A stretch of DNA of 64,000 nucleotides from Agrostemma githago (taxonomy: Eukaryota > Streptophyta > Magnoliopsida > Caryophyllales > Caryophyllaceae). A program made the position numbers and the translations under genes. Location: NCBI GenBank assembly GCA_958450325.1, contig OY288248.1, forward strand, positions 43,104,005-43,168,004. Reading direction: 5' to 3'. Below are positions 39,338 to 51,370 of this stretch, piece after piece (position 1 is the first letter of the stretch; every line of letters starts with the position of its first letter). Under the pieces are notes generated by a model, which was not told the DNA's origin, did no database searches, and worked only from the letters and a program-made list of their open reading frames with translations.

Positions 39338-40490
39338 CCTTCGAGCGTGTCTAGTTGTTGGCGGCCTGTCTGTAAGAACACCGCGTAATCAGAAACTGAA
39401 CCCAGATCTTGGAAAAAGAAAGGAAAAGTGTATCCCGAGCGACACTTAGAAAGGAAACTAAAGACTCGAGAAAGACATCTAGACGGATGACTCGATGGGT
39501 GGCATAACTTCCTTAGGATTTTGGCTTTGTGGGCCTAATCCCGTTCGAAGGAAGGTCCACGTGAGACTTTTCCCCAGACTTTTGACTCGAGTGTATGGAC
39601 GGACTTTCCTTTGTAGGGGTATGCCCTACGCGGGTCGGTCGTGCCTTGACGGATAAGGCGGACTCGGGAAAGGGGGGAAACTCGTGATATAGGATCAGCG
39701 GAGTTTCGACGCTATAGACCTTCGACATACTATGCAAAGACCCGACACACGGCTAGACGGTAGGTCCTATAATAAGGAAGGTTTACTAGGATAAACGGAT
39801 GATTGAAATTTGAATATTAAGTGGATGAATTTCCGAGAGTTCGAAAATTAAAAACGGAATTTCGAAAACCAAGATCAGAATTTTGAAAATTCAGAAAATC
39901 GAGATGGTGTTGGAAATTCGAGAATTAAAACGGGCAGCATGCCGACTAGAGAAAAAGGATATTTTGAGTCAAATCATTTGATCCTAAATTTCGGCGGCAT
40001 TCCGAGTTTTGAAAATTGGATATTTTGAAAAGACGGGTCCCGAAACGGACAACATTTCGGGTTTTTCAAAATTTGGGTGTTTTGGAAAGATGCACTTTTG
40101 AAATGACAGTTTTTTGAAAAATGACACGGAAACCAAGTAGCACGTAGTCAAACAAGCATTATAACGACGCTTATGTATGCTTTACACTAAGTCTCGGTCG
40201 GTCAAAGTAGGGTCTATACCAACAACGATAGCATTCTCACGAAACGGGACGGACTTCCTAGCCGATTTGGAACTAGGACCTGCCGTAAAACCCCGGTGAG
40301 TTCCGCCATCGAAGTCTTTAGTGCACCCATGTAGGAATGCACCGTGGTATAGTGGGACGTCGGTCACAAGTAACCGGCCCGGGCAAAATTTGGGTTATGC
40401 ATGAACCATTAAACTAATGCGCGCACACTAATATACAAACGATTTCTCTTCGAGTCTCACCCTGGGAACCCCGATGACATGTGGTACATC
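39338..40490 (-). other. Untranslated leader of the Tat element
   Basis: This ~1.15-kb stretch lies between the primer binding site and the gag start. I see no domain-bearing frame. It would hold the RNA packaging signals. Confidence 0.6.
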
Positions 40491-40496
40491 AGGTAT

Positions 40497-40516
40497 CCCC
40501 AGCGGAGTCGCCAAAT
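40497..40516 (-). other. Primer binding site of the Tat element
   Basis: Next to the 5' LTR the minus strand reads ATTTGGCGACTCCGCTGGGG. This is the primer-site form common in Tat/RIRE2-type elements. The cognate tRNA (possibly tRNA-Arg) was not verified. Confidence 0.7.
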
Positions 40517-41508
40517 TGTGGACATGACGTAGGTCCACCCCGACGCGGCCACGCGCGGGTTTGGGTAGGCGAATGAATCTCGTGGTGAGATTGTTCTCGG
40601 GTTCGAAATTTAAGTCAAAATGGAGTCGCCACCGAATTTTGTGGTTATTCGGAACCATACGAGCCCACTCTATGTCGTCATGGGCTTTACACAAAGTAAG
40701 CCCACTTCGATTTCAGAGTTCATTGGGCTCATCCCTTTGCATTGCAATATCGATACCGTATAAACCGGCTTTCGTATATAGAATGACTCTCGTGCACCAA
40801 GGGTTTCGGACATCCGGAAACCAAAGGTTTTGAGTAAGGGGTGAGGGTACGTGTTGGGAAGCCCACTAAGGACACCCAACCCCGCCCGCACATGGCGGCC
40901 TCTACTAAGACATCGCTCGTGTTCGTGTGCGCGCGCTAGTAAAACGATTAAATGATATGCAAACAACGTTTTCGGGCTAGCATATGAATAGTATGTGAAC
41001 TACGTCATTTAATGCATCTTGATTTGTAGTCGAAATGATTTAGCATGCGAGGTTCATTTATAAAGCGATAAGCAAGTAAATAAATGAAACTCATAAATAA
41101 CGTACACGTTACACGGGCGGAAATACAACTCGGCCAATACGAAAATAACATAAACGATATGGAAATGGTATAATAAATAAATAAAGGTTAAGAACGGACC
41201 CATATATGCGTTAGACCATGAAATGTGTAGACGGACTAACCCCGTTTAAATGCACATTACGTTGTACATCAAACGAAGGACGGAGACATAGGACCTAGGC
41301 GTGATGCTAGCCCGATCCTATGCCTCGATGCCTTGTCCCGACTTATCACGTCGAAAAATTGATCAAAGTCGTTAAGGTGTCGTGGTGAACGTGAGTTTTG
41401 GAAGATGGATTCACGTGATTGGCTTTACACGTGTCGACTAAAAGTCGTAAAAAAGGACGAGGCTTAAATGTTGCATTTAAGCTCTCGGTTTTCTGGGTTA
41501 CAGGACCC

Positions 41509-41685
41509 ACTCGGTCGAGTCATGGTCTGACTCGGTCGAGTGCGTCCTCAAAAAAGGTTCTGCCCAGCTTTATGGACGCTACTCGATCGAGTGGCCTATG
41601 CACTCGGTCGAGTATCCCCTCGAAAAAGGTTCTGTCCTGTTTGATGGACGCTACTCGATCGAGTGGCTTATGCACTCGGTCGAGT
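41509..41685. repeat. Palindrome cluster in transcribed part of 5' LTR
   Basis: Six ACTCGRTCGAGT copies alternate between the A and G centre. The last four are inside two ~72-bp tandem units that start GGTTCTGYCC. The equivalent cluster in the other LTR is 28468-28644. Confidence 0.85.
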
Positions 41686-42136
41686 AGCCCCCGTACGAGT
41701 GTCAACTCGTTTCGTTGTTGGGGTGCAAAATCGACGGTCGGTCGAATTAAATGCAAATATCGCATGATTTGAATTTAACTCGACCTCCGGTACTATAATC
41801 GTGTACATGTACGATTATAATACCGTTGTCGGGATTTTATGAAAACGTTTACGTTAGAAAATTTGAATTAGCAACGGAATGCCTCCCTCTACGTCACGAC
41901 ATCAAAACTAACCCTTTCGGGTTATATGATGTCGGTTTTCGTGTCAACGGGTTCCGCACTAATTAAAATGGGATCGAATTCGTTCAACTACGATTAGTCG
42001 CGATCACGTCACGCCCTTGAGTACATTGGGGCGGGGCTCCTCGAAAGGGCTCCACCTCCGTCGTTGCTCGTAAAGGGATTAGACGGATTTTAGGCAACAA
42101 TTATAGTCAAACGTATCCGAAACCGAATTTTTGATA

Positions 42137-42179
<43 letters not shown>

Positions 42180-42648
42180 GCGGTATGATAGTAATATGTT
42201 AGTAACGCGAACAAAAAAGTTAGTATGCGAAAATGTAAAAGTTAGGATCAAAGTTAAAGTTAGTGTGTTAGAATTACAATATTAATATAGGTATAATATT
42301 AACGATACAAAAATGTAAATAAAGGAAACAAAGATCGAAATGGGGTTAAGGACACCCTCAACATACATGATTAGTAAGGACCTCGGAAATGAACTCGCGA
42401 ATAGTGACGGGACTTTGGAGTATCGAGGATGTATGCAAGTTATGGTGTATGTGTGTGTGTGTGGATGAATTTTCGGTTTTTTCGAGGGACAAGGGACTTG
42501 GTTTTTGGTGTGTGTTTGCTTAGGGTTGTAGGGTAGAGAGTATAGCTGAAATGTGGGGTGAATGTAGGTAAAAAAATGGATTGGAAAAAGTTGTGAAATG
42601 AGTGAGGGTCATGGGGTATTTATAGAGTTTACCCCACGACCTAGGGTC

Positions 42649-42755
42649 ACTCGATCGAGTGGCCCTAGTGCACTCGGTCGAGTGCCCTAGAAAATGGGCC
42701 TGATCCGGTTTTTGACGCTCCACTCGACCGAGTGGGTCAATCCACTCGATCGAGT
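42649..42755. promoter_or_regulatory. ACTCGRYCGAGT palindromes upstream of LTR TATA box
   Basis: Four 12-bp palindromes occur at 42649, 42672, 42722 and 42744. The nearest ends ~25 bp from the minus-strand TATA box. Dyad symmetry and location suggest binding sites for a dimeric factor; that is inference. Confidence 0.55.
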
Positions 42756-43297
42756 GGATAAGGTAAACCGAGATAAAAAAGGAAATGGTTGACTTGGTTG
42801 ATTGTGTGATCTTTTTTGAAAATGGGGTTGGGCGCCAGCTTCTAGAAGGTGTACTTGGGCTGTTTTTGTGACGGGTTCGTCTTTGACCGGGTTTTGACCC
42901 GGTCGCCAAAAGACGGGATTTATTTTTGGTGTCGGTTTTGGCCCAAATTAGTCTTATTTTGCTCGGAACGACCCACTAGGACTGAATTTGAGGTCTGTTT
43001 TGTGAGATTATTACTCCACTAAAAGTCCATGTCAGATATTATTGATTTCGGGTCCAAATCCGAGTATACTAAGTCACGTTTGCGTCTGATCATCATCGGG
43101 TGTTTGTCGGGAACTGCTATAGACACTAGCAGGCAAAATGCGGGTGTCTACAATAGTATATGTTTTTCAATTAATAATTGCAGATTTCTGATGAAGATGA
43201 AGAATTAAAAATGGAGATGAAGACGAAGAGAAAGAATTAAAAATGGAGATGAAGACCGGACGAGCTTTGTAAATGACTTGTTTTTTTTATATATTTG

Positions 43298-43625
43298 TAA
43301 CTTCAATTCACATATTTTGTAACTTCAGTTCACATATTTTAGAATTTCAGATCGTACATTGTAACTTCAGTCCATATATTTGTAACTTCAGTTCACATAT
43401 TTTGTAACTTCACTTTACATATTTTGTAACTTCAGTTCATATGTTTTGTAACTTCAGTTTATATGTTTTGTAACTTCAGTTCATATATTGTAACTCAAAT
43501 CCATTTTTTGTAACTTCAATTCTAATCATTTCATATATTTTTATAACTTCAGTTTATATATCATGTAACTTCAGTTCATATATTTTGCAACTTCAGATCA
43601 TATATTGTAACTCCAATCATGTTCG
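43298..43625 (+). repeat. ~22-bp minisatellite in copy B
   Basis: Same unit as at 25326-25830 (TTTGTAACTTCAGTTCACAT), with about fourteen units. Confidence 0.8.
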
Positions 43626-44057
43626 TATATCATTCACTTGAAATCATGTAAAAAAACTCCTACTAATCAACAAAATGAATGGTGATGAAGATAAAATCAA
43701 AACAAAACAAGAAGAGAATAAATTAGAGTAATTAAAAAAAATATGATTTTTTTTAAAATTATGATTGTATGGAATTGAAGAAGAGAGAAGATATTATTGG
43801 TAGAATAGTTAATTAGTATAGGGATTTGGCTTGGTTGATTAATTGATGTGGTGGAGAAAAAATGTGTAGTGTTTATTTTGGAGAGATGAGTTGTTAGTGA
43901 TAGGTTAGGTGTGTTTTTCATTTAATGTCAAATCTACTCTCTTAATTACTTGATTGCAAAGCTAATCTCAACCTTTGATCTAAAGTTAATCCAATGACTA
44001 ACAATAGGACTTAGGAACTTAATCTTACCCTAGACCTTATTAGAACTCCTCTCTCTG

Positions 44058-44078
<21 letters not shown>

Positions 44079-44115
<37 letters not shown>

Positions 44116-44707
44116 TACATATAGACAAATTATTAGATAAGAGTAAACGACTACTTTGTGATTAAAAAAAAATGTAAGTGATAATAAATTTATTAATCAA
44201 GACAAATAAAAAGAATTTGATTTGATTGATAAAACAAATTAATAGTGTAATACATTTTAAATGTAATAGAAATAAAATGAAAAACAAATACTAATTTTGC
44301 TAAAAAAAATGGAGCCTTCGAAATGAAAATTCTTATATCTAAAAAAATTATTATACCATTTACTATTTTCAATAATGGGGCTTGTAAAAAAATGTGAGCC
44401 AAAGTTTTTGATAAATAAATAATAATAACAATAATAAATTGAATTAATTATTATAACAAATTATTAAATATGGGTAACCAATAAGTTTGGGACCCTTAAT
44501 AATGTGATTTTATAAATTTAATGAAAATAAAGTTTTATAATTAAGATATAATAAGAAAACAACGCACATAAATAATTAAGAAAACAAAATTTAGCAAGAA
44601 TGAATTTGAGTAAAAAAAAATAAAATAATAAAGGCATTAAATATACGCCACGTGGCAAAAAAATTTAATACTTAAACAACTCTTTTAATAATATATATAG
44701 ATATAGA
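44079..44707 (-). mobile_element. Helitron-like 5' end on minus strand (tentative)
   Basis: Read on the minus strand from 44707 the sequence begins TCTATATCTATATATATTAT, then TAAAAGAGTTG, and ~50 bp in has TTGCCACGTGGCG. TC start, TATATTATTAAA and a CCACGTG block are typical of plant Helitron 5' ends. The 3' end was not identified. A CA repeat at 44095-44115 marks the junction with copy B of the outer TIR element. Confidence 0.45.
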
Positions 44708-45450
44708 TTTCCGGTCAAAAAGCCTTAAAAAAAAATTAGCTCCACCTCCTCTCTTTATAGCAGCAACCAATTAACCAATTATCATAACCCTGGCATCACC
44801 CATCCAATCGCTACCACCCCAACATTAAAATTGAAACCACCACGGTGGTGCGACAATGTTGGGTGGTGCGACAATGTTGGGTGGTGCTTTTCAAAGGTTG
44901 CCACTGAAGTCAACAATGAGAAGCGGTGGTGAAGGAGTTGGGTCGAGTCGTTGACTCGAATTGCAGGTTTCTCGGAGCTGGAGGTGATTTGGTGGTCCTT
45001 GTGGTAATCGAATAGGGGATGCTCACGTTTGGTGGTGGATGTGGGATAAGTTTGCTGGAAAACAATAAGATGAGTTTGCCATTTAATTCAGATAAAGACG
45101 ATAAATTGATGGATTTAATGACTGAATTGGTGGATTTAATTCACTTGGGTTAAGTGGTGCTCGTTGGTGTTTTGCATATGTGACTGTGGACGTTGCTACC
45201 CCTGCACGTAATCCGCGGCAGCCATCCACACAGCCTGCTCTAGTGGTCGATCTGATCCCGCGTTGGGGCAAAGTGTGGAACCTCGATTTGGTTGACAATT
45301 TCTGGATTGTACTAAATAGATGTATGTGCTGATCTATGTTTCCTTTTAAATCGATCGAGTTGTGTTTGTAAATGTTTAAAGGCCGGATCATTTGGTCTGG
45401 CGACCATTTAGTGAACCGAATTCGCGATGTGATGTTGAAGACGCCACCGA
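44708..45450. other. Intergenic DNA with a short direct repeat
   Basis: The unit GACAATGTTGGGTGGTGC is repeated twice at about 44852-44888. No gene is supported. The open frame spanning about 45083-45472 on the minus strand has no recognisable domain and unconvincing composition. Confidence 0.4.
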
Positions 45451-45539
45451 CAATTATGGGGTGCTCGGACACTGTTCAAGTCAGCTTTAATTGCTTAGTT
45501 TACTCAAAGTTGAGTGACATAGAAGCTAAAGATAAAGAC

Positions 45540-47250
45540 TTGTATCTTTAAGCACTCCATGTCTGGAATGACTCTCGTTTCAAGGATTAAGCCATCCGTT
45601 TATCCAGAGATTCGAGTAAGGGGTAAGGGTACGTATTGGGAAGCCAATGTTAGGAACATCGACAACCAATCTCACCCACACATAGCGGCCTCTACTAATC
45701 AATCGATGTGTCCTAGCTAAGTCGGTTGATTTAAGACAAATTAGCTAATGTCGAAGTAAGCATTTTACATTCTTTGCATGCGAGGTATGCATAACACGTG
45801 ACAAGCATTATTTCACGTTAAGTTTCATGTAGGAGAGTAGAGAATACTAGTTATTATACGTATTAGAGAATTTGGAAAACAAGTTTAACACGATAATACA
45901 GTTATTAGACGATTTACATGATATACCTTACCTAACATTCTACTTAAAGTACGTCTATACTGCATTAATAAGGACGTAAGGCATCGTGCGTTTCAGAAAT
46001 CGGGCGCACGCCTTTGTGCGTTCTGATTCTGAGGCGCGGGACATTCAGCGTTTATACTAATACTGAACTAGACCACTGCTCGTTTTTTTGAACTGCTCAG
46101 ACACGAGAACGTACACAGGGATCAGCGCGACGTACCAGGCGCCTTAGGGTTCGAGTGCACGTGTCATGCGCCCTAACTCTGTGGGCTGGGTTTAGACGCG
46201 ACTTCTGCGTTTGTTCGGGTTTCCGGTTAGTGTTGGTTGTTTACGTTTTAACTTTGGATTAGGTGATTTAGCATGTGATTAATGATATAAAAGAAGTAAG
46301 TCATACGAATAAAGCGATAAAGTGCGATAACATAAGTAAATAATGCTAATGAGGAATTGCACCCTCAGGTTGTACACGAAAACGAAATACGATTCGTGGA
46401 CAATAAATAACGATCTAATAACGACTACTCAGATTTAATTTAAGTGTTTTAGTAATTAGAGGTTGAAGTTGTGGACATTACGTAGATGGTTTGGTCAAAG
46501 GATCTAGTCGGACATTCACTGCGACTGGAACCGAGCATGAGCAAGATGTGTATATAATACGTGGAATGCGAACCGCATGTGTACGCGTCGATTTGGTCAG
46601 ATTATGAATCCTCATCGGGCGCCAATATCATTATGCATATTTGAATTATTAGGATTATGAATCCTGTTAATTCGACCCTTATTTAAAGGAAAAACGAGGT
46701 AAAGTAACTAGATAAAAGGACAACGTAGTGATGATTACGACGTGCGTGAGATGAACTTGATAAGCGTTATGAACGTGTGAATTAACCTAGGTTAAAAACC
46801 GTTATTAATTTGACCCGCCTGTCTTGAATATCGTGATTATGACAAGGTTTGGGTTAAGAACTCGGGGTTTTTCGGATTAAGAATCCGGGATTGCCTATGA
46901 TTAAAACTAAAAAATTATGAATTCTTTAGGAAATTGATACGATCGATGATTTATTGTTCTTCGTTGCTCTCGTCAAATTATGAACTCTTGAGAACTCCGG
47001 AGGATTCAATTGTGTGTTTATTCGTAAGTCTCTTGAATTATGAACTCACGAGATTTCTGAATTGTGTCCATTATGTTGGGGAAAAGGATACTTATAGTTT
47101 TCTCGACGTCAGATACGACCACATAGGCGCAGGCACACTTGCGCCCCGTGCATGGCCGATTCGGACATTTCAGCGGCCTGATGCAAAAATTGAAACTATG
47201 ACCCTTTTTTGTCTCGTGTTTCATCCACTCTAAATTTATGTCGTACTAAA
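45540..47250. repeat. Decayed LTR relic related to the Tat LTR
   Basis: GAATGACTCTCGT, then GAGTAAGGGGTAAGGGTACG and TATTGGGAAGCC, then ACATAGCGGCCTCTACTAA occur in the same order and spacing as in the Tat LTR (27740-27870: GAGTAAGGGGTGAGGGTACG, GTTGGGAAGCCC, GGCGGCCTCTACTAAGAC). A GTTGTGGACATTACGTAG block near 46469 resembles the LTR end. Divergence and indels are heavy, and no ends or target duplication can be fixed. Confidence 0.5.
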
Positions 47251-48119
47251 AATTGGGTAAATTTTCAATAACGATTTTTTTTAATAACGTCCACCTAATT
47301 CATGAACATTGAACATTTTATTTATTTGATTTAACAAAATATTTCAAAATTCAATTTGAAGAGCACATATCATACGGCAACTCCGGTTACAACCTTACGA
47401 CCAAAATAAAACGTGAAAGTCCATTTAAAAAAATGTAAATGACTAGTCGTGTATCTCCTAAATTATATATGTTGAAATAAAATAGTTAAATACTCTCTTC
47501 TTCTTGAATAAGCCTCATAGGGGTTGAACACAAAGATTAAGAAAAGAAGAAAATGTGAGGATATTTGGGGTATAAGGTCTTTAAATGGGGTAGATAAAGG
47601 TAGATAAGGGTCATATAAAAAAATTGCTAAGGATAATATGATCACAAAATTATGAAAATTTTGCTCATTCAAAGAAGAATGGGGGAGTATACAAAATGGT
47701 GAATTGAACTTCTGACCAAATAACTAACGTGGCCTTCTAAGAACTGAACTACCACCAATCTATTGCACTATATTTGTCTATGCCTTTCATCCCCCCATTA
47801 ACTAAGAGAATAACAACTTACTAAAATGTTCTCTCCAAAATGAATCATGCTTAAAATAGAAATAAATAATGATATTTCATGTATAATAAATAGAACAAAT
47901 TAATTAAATTTCATAGAAGACAAAAAAATGTCAAAATAATTTGAACAAACTTATAAATAAGAAAATCATCAAAATAAAAACAAATATAATCACTTCATTT
48001 TTCTAAATTATATTTTTACTTTTCGTGGTTAATCTCCCTTCAATTCTTTTTTAAAAAACGTAGAATTAGTGTAATTATTTTAAAAACAATGTGCTATTAA
48101 ACAATTTAAGATTATATTA
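47251..48119. other. AT-rich intergenic DNA
   Basis: I see no gene, terminal repeat or array in this stretch. It is the host DNA into which the hAT element inserted. Confidence 0.5.
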
Positions 48120-48217
48120 CTCACATGCAGGGGCGGGCCTAGGGCTTGGCTACTCGGGCTATAGCCCGAGTAATTATGCCAAATAGAATTTAAGAGCAAC
48201 ATGTTACATGTACATAC

Positions 48218-48280
48218 TGTAGCTGAGTTGGTTGAATTCTTGCCCATCATGAGGAAGGGTTGCAGTTCGAGCCTTCCTGC
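48218..48280 (+). other. tRNA-like Pol III promoter (A and B boxes)
   Basis: TAGCTGAGTTGG resembles an A box and, ~30 bp on, GGTTGCAGTTCGAGCC resembles a B box. No full tRNA cloverleaf can be folded by eye. It may be a tRNA-derived SINE head or a tRNA relic carried by the hAT element. Confidence 0.45.
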
Positions 48281-48985
48281 CATCACTTCAATTATTCTTC
48301 TTCCTAAGAATTGTCCTCTTTCCAATCAATGAGTTTTATACCTTTCTTATATTTTACGGAGTAGTGTTTATTCTAGAAAATTATTATTATACGACAATCA
48401 ATTTCAATATATTTTATGATAAAGAAAATATATTTAAGTCGAGTTAACAAGTATGATATAATGGTGGGTCATTAATAGTATGAAATACTAGTAAATTGAA
48501 AAAATTAAAGCATACGGAGAACTAATTACTACCATTTTGTTGTCCTTTGATTACAATACTCCTTACAAATGATATAAAAGGAAAACAAATAATCGAGACG
48601 GAGGAGTTTTTTTAAGTTACACGTATTTCTCAACCCAGATTCTCATGTGAAACAGACTCACAATAATTGCACTGTGAGACCGTCTATTGTGAGTCTCTTT
48701 CACATTAGACCTCCTATATTTTTTCTATTCATAGTCATTTAAGAATATAATCTTTAATTACATCACTTCGATTAGATTATATTTTTGTATCGATATTTTA
48801 GTACTCCCTCCTAGTTCTTTCTTTCTTCCCTCTTTATTTTGGCACATAAATTAAGAAACTATTAAAGAAACAATATAAGGTACATGCAAGTGGATAAAAA
48901 GGATAAGGGTGAATAGAATAAAAAAAGTACTAAGTGCTTAATTAAACTAAATTACATACTTGAAGAACCTAATCTATATATAAAC

Positions 48986-49131
48986 ACTTTAATGAGTGAC
49001 ATGTGGCAACATTCCCTTCTCTCTATTTGCAAATTGACTTTGTTTGACCGGCGAAAGGAGAAGATGAAAGCACAAAACGAAGCAATTTATAGTGCCTTAA
49101 ATCACAAACTGACTTCTACAACAAACAACCC
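48986..49131 (+). repeat. Helitron head segment, copy 1
   Basis: This 146-bp segment (ACTTTAATGAGTGACATGTG to CAACAAACAACCC) is repeated almost exactly at 50711-50860. Past the end, the copies diverge completely. Confidence 0.85.
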
Positions 49132-50690
49132 TCTCCCCCTTCACTCTCTAAAAAAACACTCTCTAAACTTCTTCCTCCCTTCCTCGCCGACCCCATTCTC
49201 AATTTCTCTCCTCCATTTTTCGTACTTCTTCTTAATTTTTGGTATGTTTTCTTACTTAACTTATTTCTTATTCATTATAATTAGTTCTTGTTTTTGATTG
49301 TTATCGTTATTTATTGGTAGTAACTAAATAATATTGATTTCATATTTTCGTCATACTTCGTTAATTTCTAATTTTTAACTTAAACTTGTTTTGTGTCCCG
49401 TGAAATTCACGGGATGTGTAGATCATTGTTCAATTTTATATCGTTATTATAAGTACAGTATCTTGTTTGATATTGATACTTTTTTGCTTAAAAAAATAGA
49501 ATTAAGTATTAAATTGATATTAATTACATGTCATAAGTTGAAATACCTCATATATGTAAAATATACAACAAAATTACTATCAATCGTGACGAAAATTTAT
49601 TATAATACCAAAAATTATTTTATGTTGATCCTTAATACTCTATACCAGCCCGCAAAAACCACTTAACCAATAGAAAAAAATTGAAGTCATCTATTTGTAA
49701 ATTTCTCAACAGCGATTATTATTTAGAAAAAAATTCATTAATACTTAATGTGCAACATTTTTTTTACAAGTATGTAGTATCTAATACATAAAAATTAAAA
49801 ATTATTGTTGACGAAGAAATGCGGCTAAGTTTAATTTTAAACCAATTCAAATTTTATATGATATAAACCCAAAGAAAAAATTCTTACTTAGTAGTTAGTA
49901 CTCATATGTCATCGGAGTACATGTCAATAAGCAAAGACTACTTCGTTTTATAGATCCTCAACTCCCCAATCACAATTGAGATCTAATAATATCATTTCCA
50001 AAGTCGTATTCTTCCTTAGTACTCGTATGATTAAATGAAGCAAATTATATACTACGTTCTTTGTATAACTTGGATCGCTTACGCTAAAATGTTGTTTATT
50101 CTTGCCTAAGCATCTATTCCGTAAATCATAAAAAAAAGGGAAGAAAATTATTGAAGAACACACTCTATTAAAAAAAGGAAAGAAAAAAAAGAGTAACGTT
50201 TACGGAGTACTTGTTAAATTTTTTTGGCCGACAAAAATTGTATTCCCTTGGTTTCTATTATTTGAACAAAATATTTCCGACAAAAAATATAAAAGTAAAA
50301 CACACGATAGAGAGAAAGACAATAATATATGGAGTATTCACTTAAAAATGCTCAATTATCTAGTTTTTTATGAGGAAATAAATTTATAGCGCTAATTTTT
50401 TGACCGATGTAGAGGAAAAGTTGAAAATTAAAGTGACAGTATATATACTGAGTTGTAGTAAAAGGGTAGTAAAATAGAGAAGTTTGGGCATAGGAAAACG
50501 AAGGGATAGCAATTGGCAATTAGTCGTACAACATAAAAAATTTGCATTAAAGTCTAGTTATGTTAAAATGATGCCACGTGTCGTTCAAATAATTACTCAA
50601 CAAACTACTCATCTTGCCTTTTTATATATTTAATGAGTGTTTTTTTTATAAACATAAAAAAGCATTCCAATAAATTTTTTATGAGCTTCT
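49132..50690. other. Helitron interior, non-coding
   Basis: A C/T-rich leader-like stretch lies at 49132-49240. A ~70-bp segment at 49316-49385 matches the solo LTR at 53748-53815 (TAGTAACTAAATAATATYGA, then TTCATATTTTCGTCATA), suggesting a captured LTR piece. A Helitron-type hairpin CCCGTGAAATTCACGGG lies at 49397-49413. A TGCCACGTGTCG block near 50573 resembles another Helitron 5' subterminal region. I see no gene. Confidence 0.5.
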
Positions 50691-50710
50691 AATGAGTGAC
50701 ATGTGGCAAC

Positions 50711-50860
50711 ACTTTAATGAGTGACATGTGGCAACATTCCCTTCCTTTCCTCTATTTGCAAATTGACTTTGTTTGACCGGCGAAAGGAGAAGATGAAAGC
50801 ACAAAACGAAGCAATTTATAGTGCCTTAAATCACAAACTGACTTCTACAACAAACAACCC
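50711..50860 (+). repeat. Helitron head segment, copy 2
   Basis: Direct copy of 48986-49131, with a ~4-bp length change near 50744. It is preceded by a partial third copy of its first ~20 bp (ATGAGTGACATGTGGCAAC at 50691-50709). Confidence 0.85.
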
Positions 50861-51370
50861 ACGACGTTTTTTTCCTCGAATCACGGCTCCGGCAATCGTT
50901 GTTCCAAACAGTCAAGCTTGACTCAAAACCGCCACCATTCTTTTTAAAATGTAAGATTATATGAGTATTTTTCCTCTTAAAATTGGTTCAATTGGATTAT
51001 TATTAGTATTTCCTCTTAAGTTTTTGGTTGCACACATGTATACGTCACATTCTCTTAATGTACTCTGTATGTTAGTATAATGCATCCTACATGATTCGAG
51101 TTTAGACTACTTCATTGAATAAAATATGTTTGTCATTTGTAGGACATAAGGCCGGGATGATTCATCAAAGAATATGTGTTTTGGGGAATTACTCGATCTA
51201 CAAAACAATCTAATCATCTATTTATTATGTTTAGGATTACCTTGATTACTCAAACTAAATAAGATAGATTCCGTAGAACAAAATCACAACTTTTCAATTA
51301 ATGTCCCAACCTCACAGGTAAATTCTAAACCTCGATGTTTACTTAATTTCTTGCTTATCAGAATTTACTT

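Larger units (their letters stand above)
27477..43152 (-). mobile_element. Tat-clade Ty3/gypsy retrotransposon, complete
   Basis: Two near-identical ~2.63-kb LTRs (27477-30109 and 40517-43152) flank a 10.4-kb interior. The duplicated target ATAGT is perfect at 27472-27476 and 43153-43157. Coding order on the minus strand is gag-protease, linker, then reverse transcriptase, RNase H and integrase, with no chromodomain. Between pol and the 3' LTR lies an antisense gene on the + strand. This layout, the TTTGGCGACTCCGC-type primer site and the size are those of the Tat (Retand/Ogre-like) group. Near-identity of the LTRs says the insertion is recent, although gag-pol carries breaks. It interrupts copy B of the outer TIR element. 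Confidence 0.93.
40517..43152 (-). repeat. 5' LTR of the Tat element
   Basis: Copy of 27477-30109. A TATA box reading TATAAATA on the minus strand lies at 42617-42624 and probably drives the genomic RNA. Four palindromes (42649-42755) sit just upstream of it, and six more (41509-41685) lie downstream in the transcribed part. The TA tract at about 42139-42178 is shorter than in the other LTR. Confidence 0.95.
26581..44078. mobile_element. Outer TIR element, copy B, split by a retrotransposon
   Basis: The left end reads AGATCATATAAGCTCC. The right end, read on the minus strand, reads GGAGTTCTAATAAGGTC and further in has AAGTCCTATTGTTAGTCATTG. This parallels the left end of copy A (AAGGCTTATTGTCAGCCATTG), so the TIRs are long (~85 bp) and imperfect. 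The interior matches copy A, including an exon/intron-like segment (TTTCAG-GTAAAT near 26922 to TTGCAG near 43183) and the minisatellite. Without the retrotransposon, copy B is about 1.8 kb. Both copies end in CT/TA microsatellites. Confidence 0.6.

Noticed and set aside
45083..45472. 129-codon minus-strand frame
   Set aside because: No recognisable domain, unconvincing composition, and it borders a decayed LTR relic.
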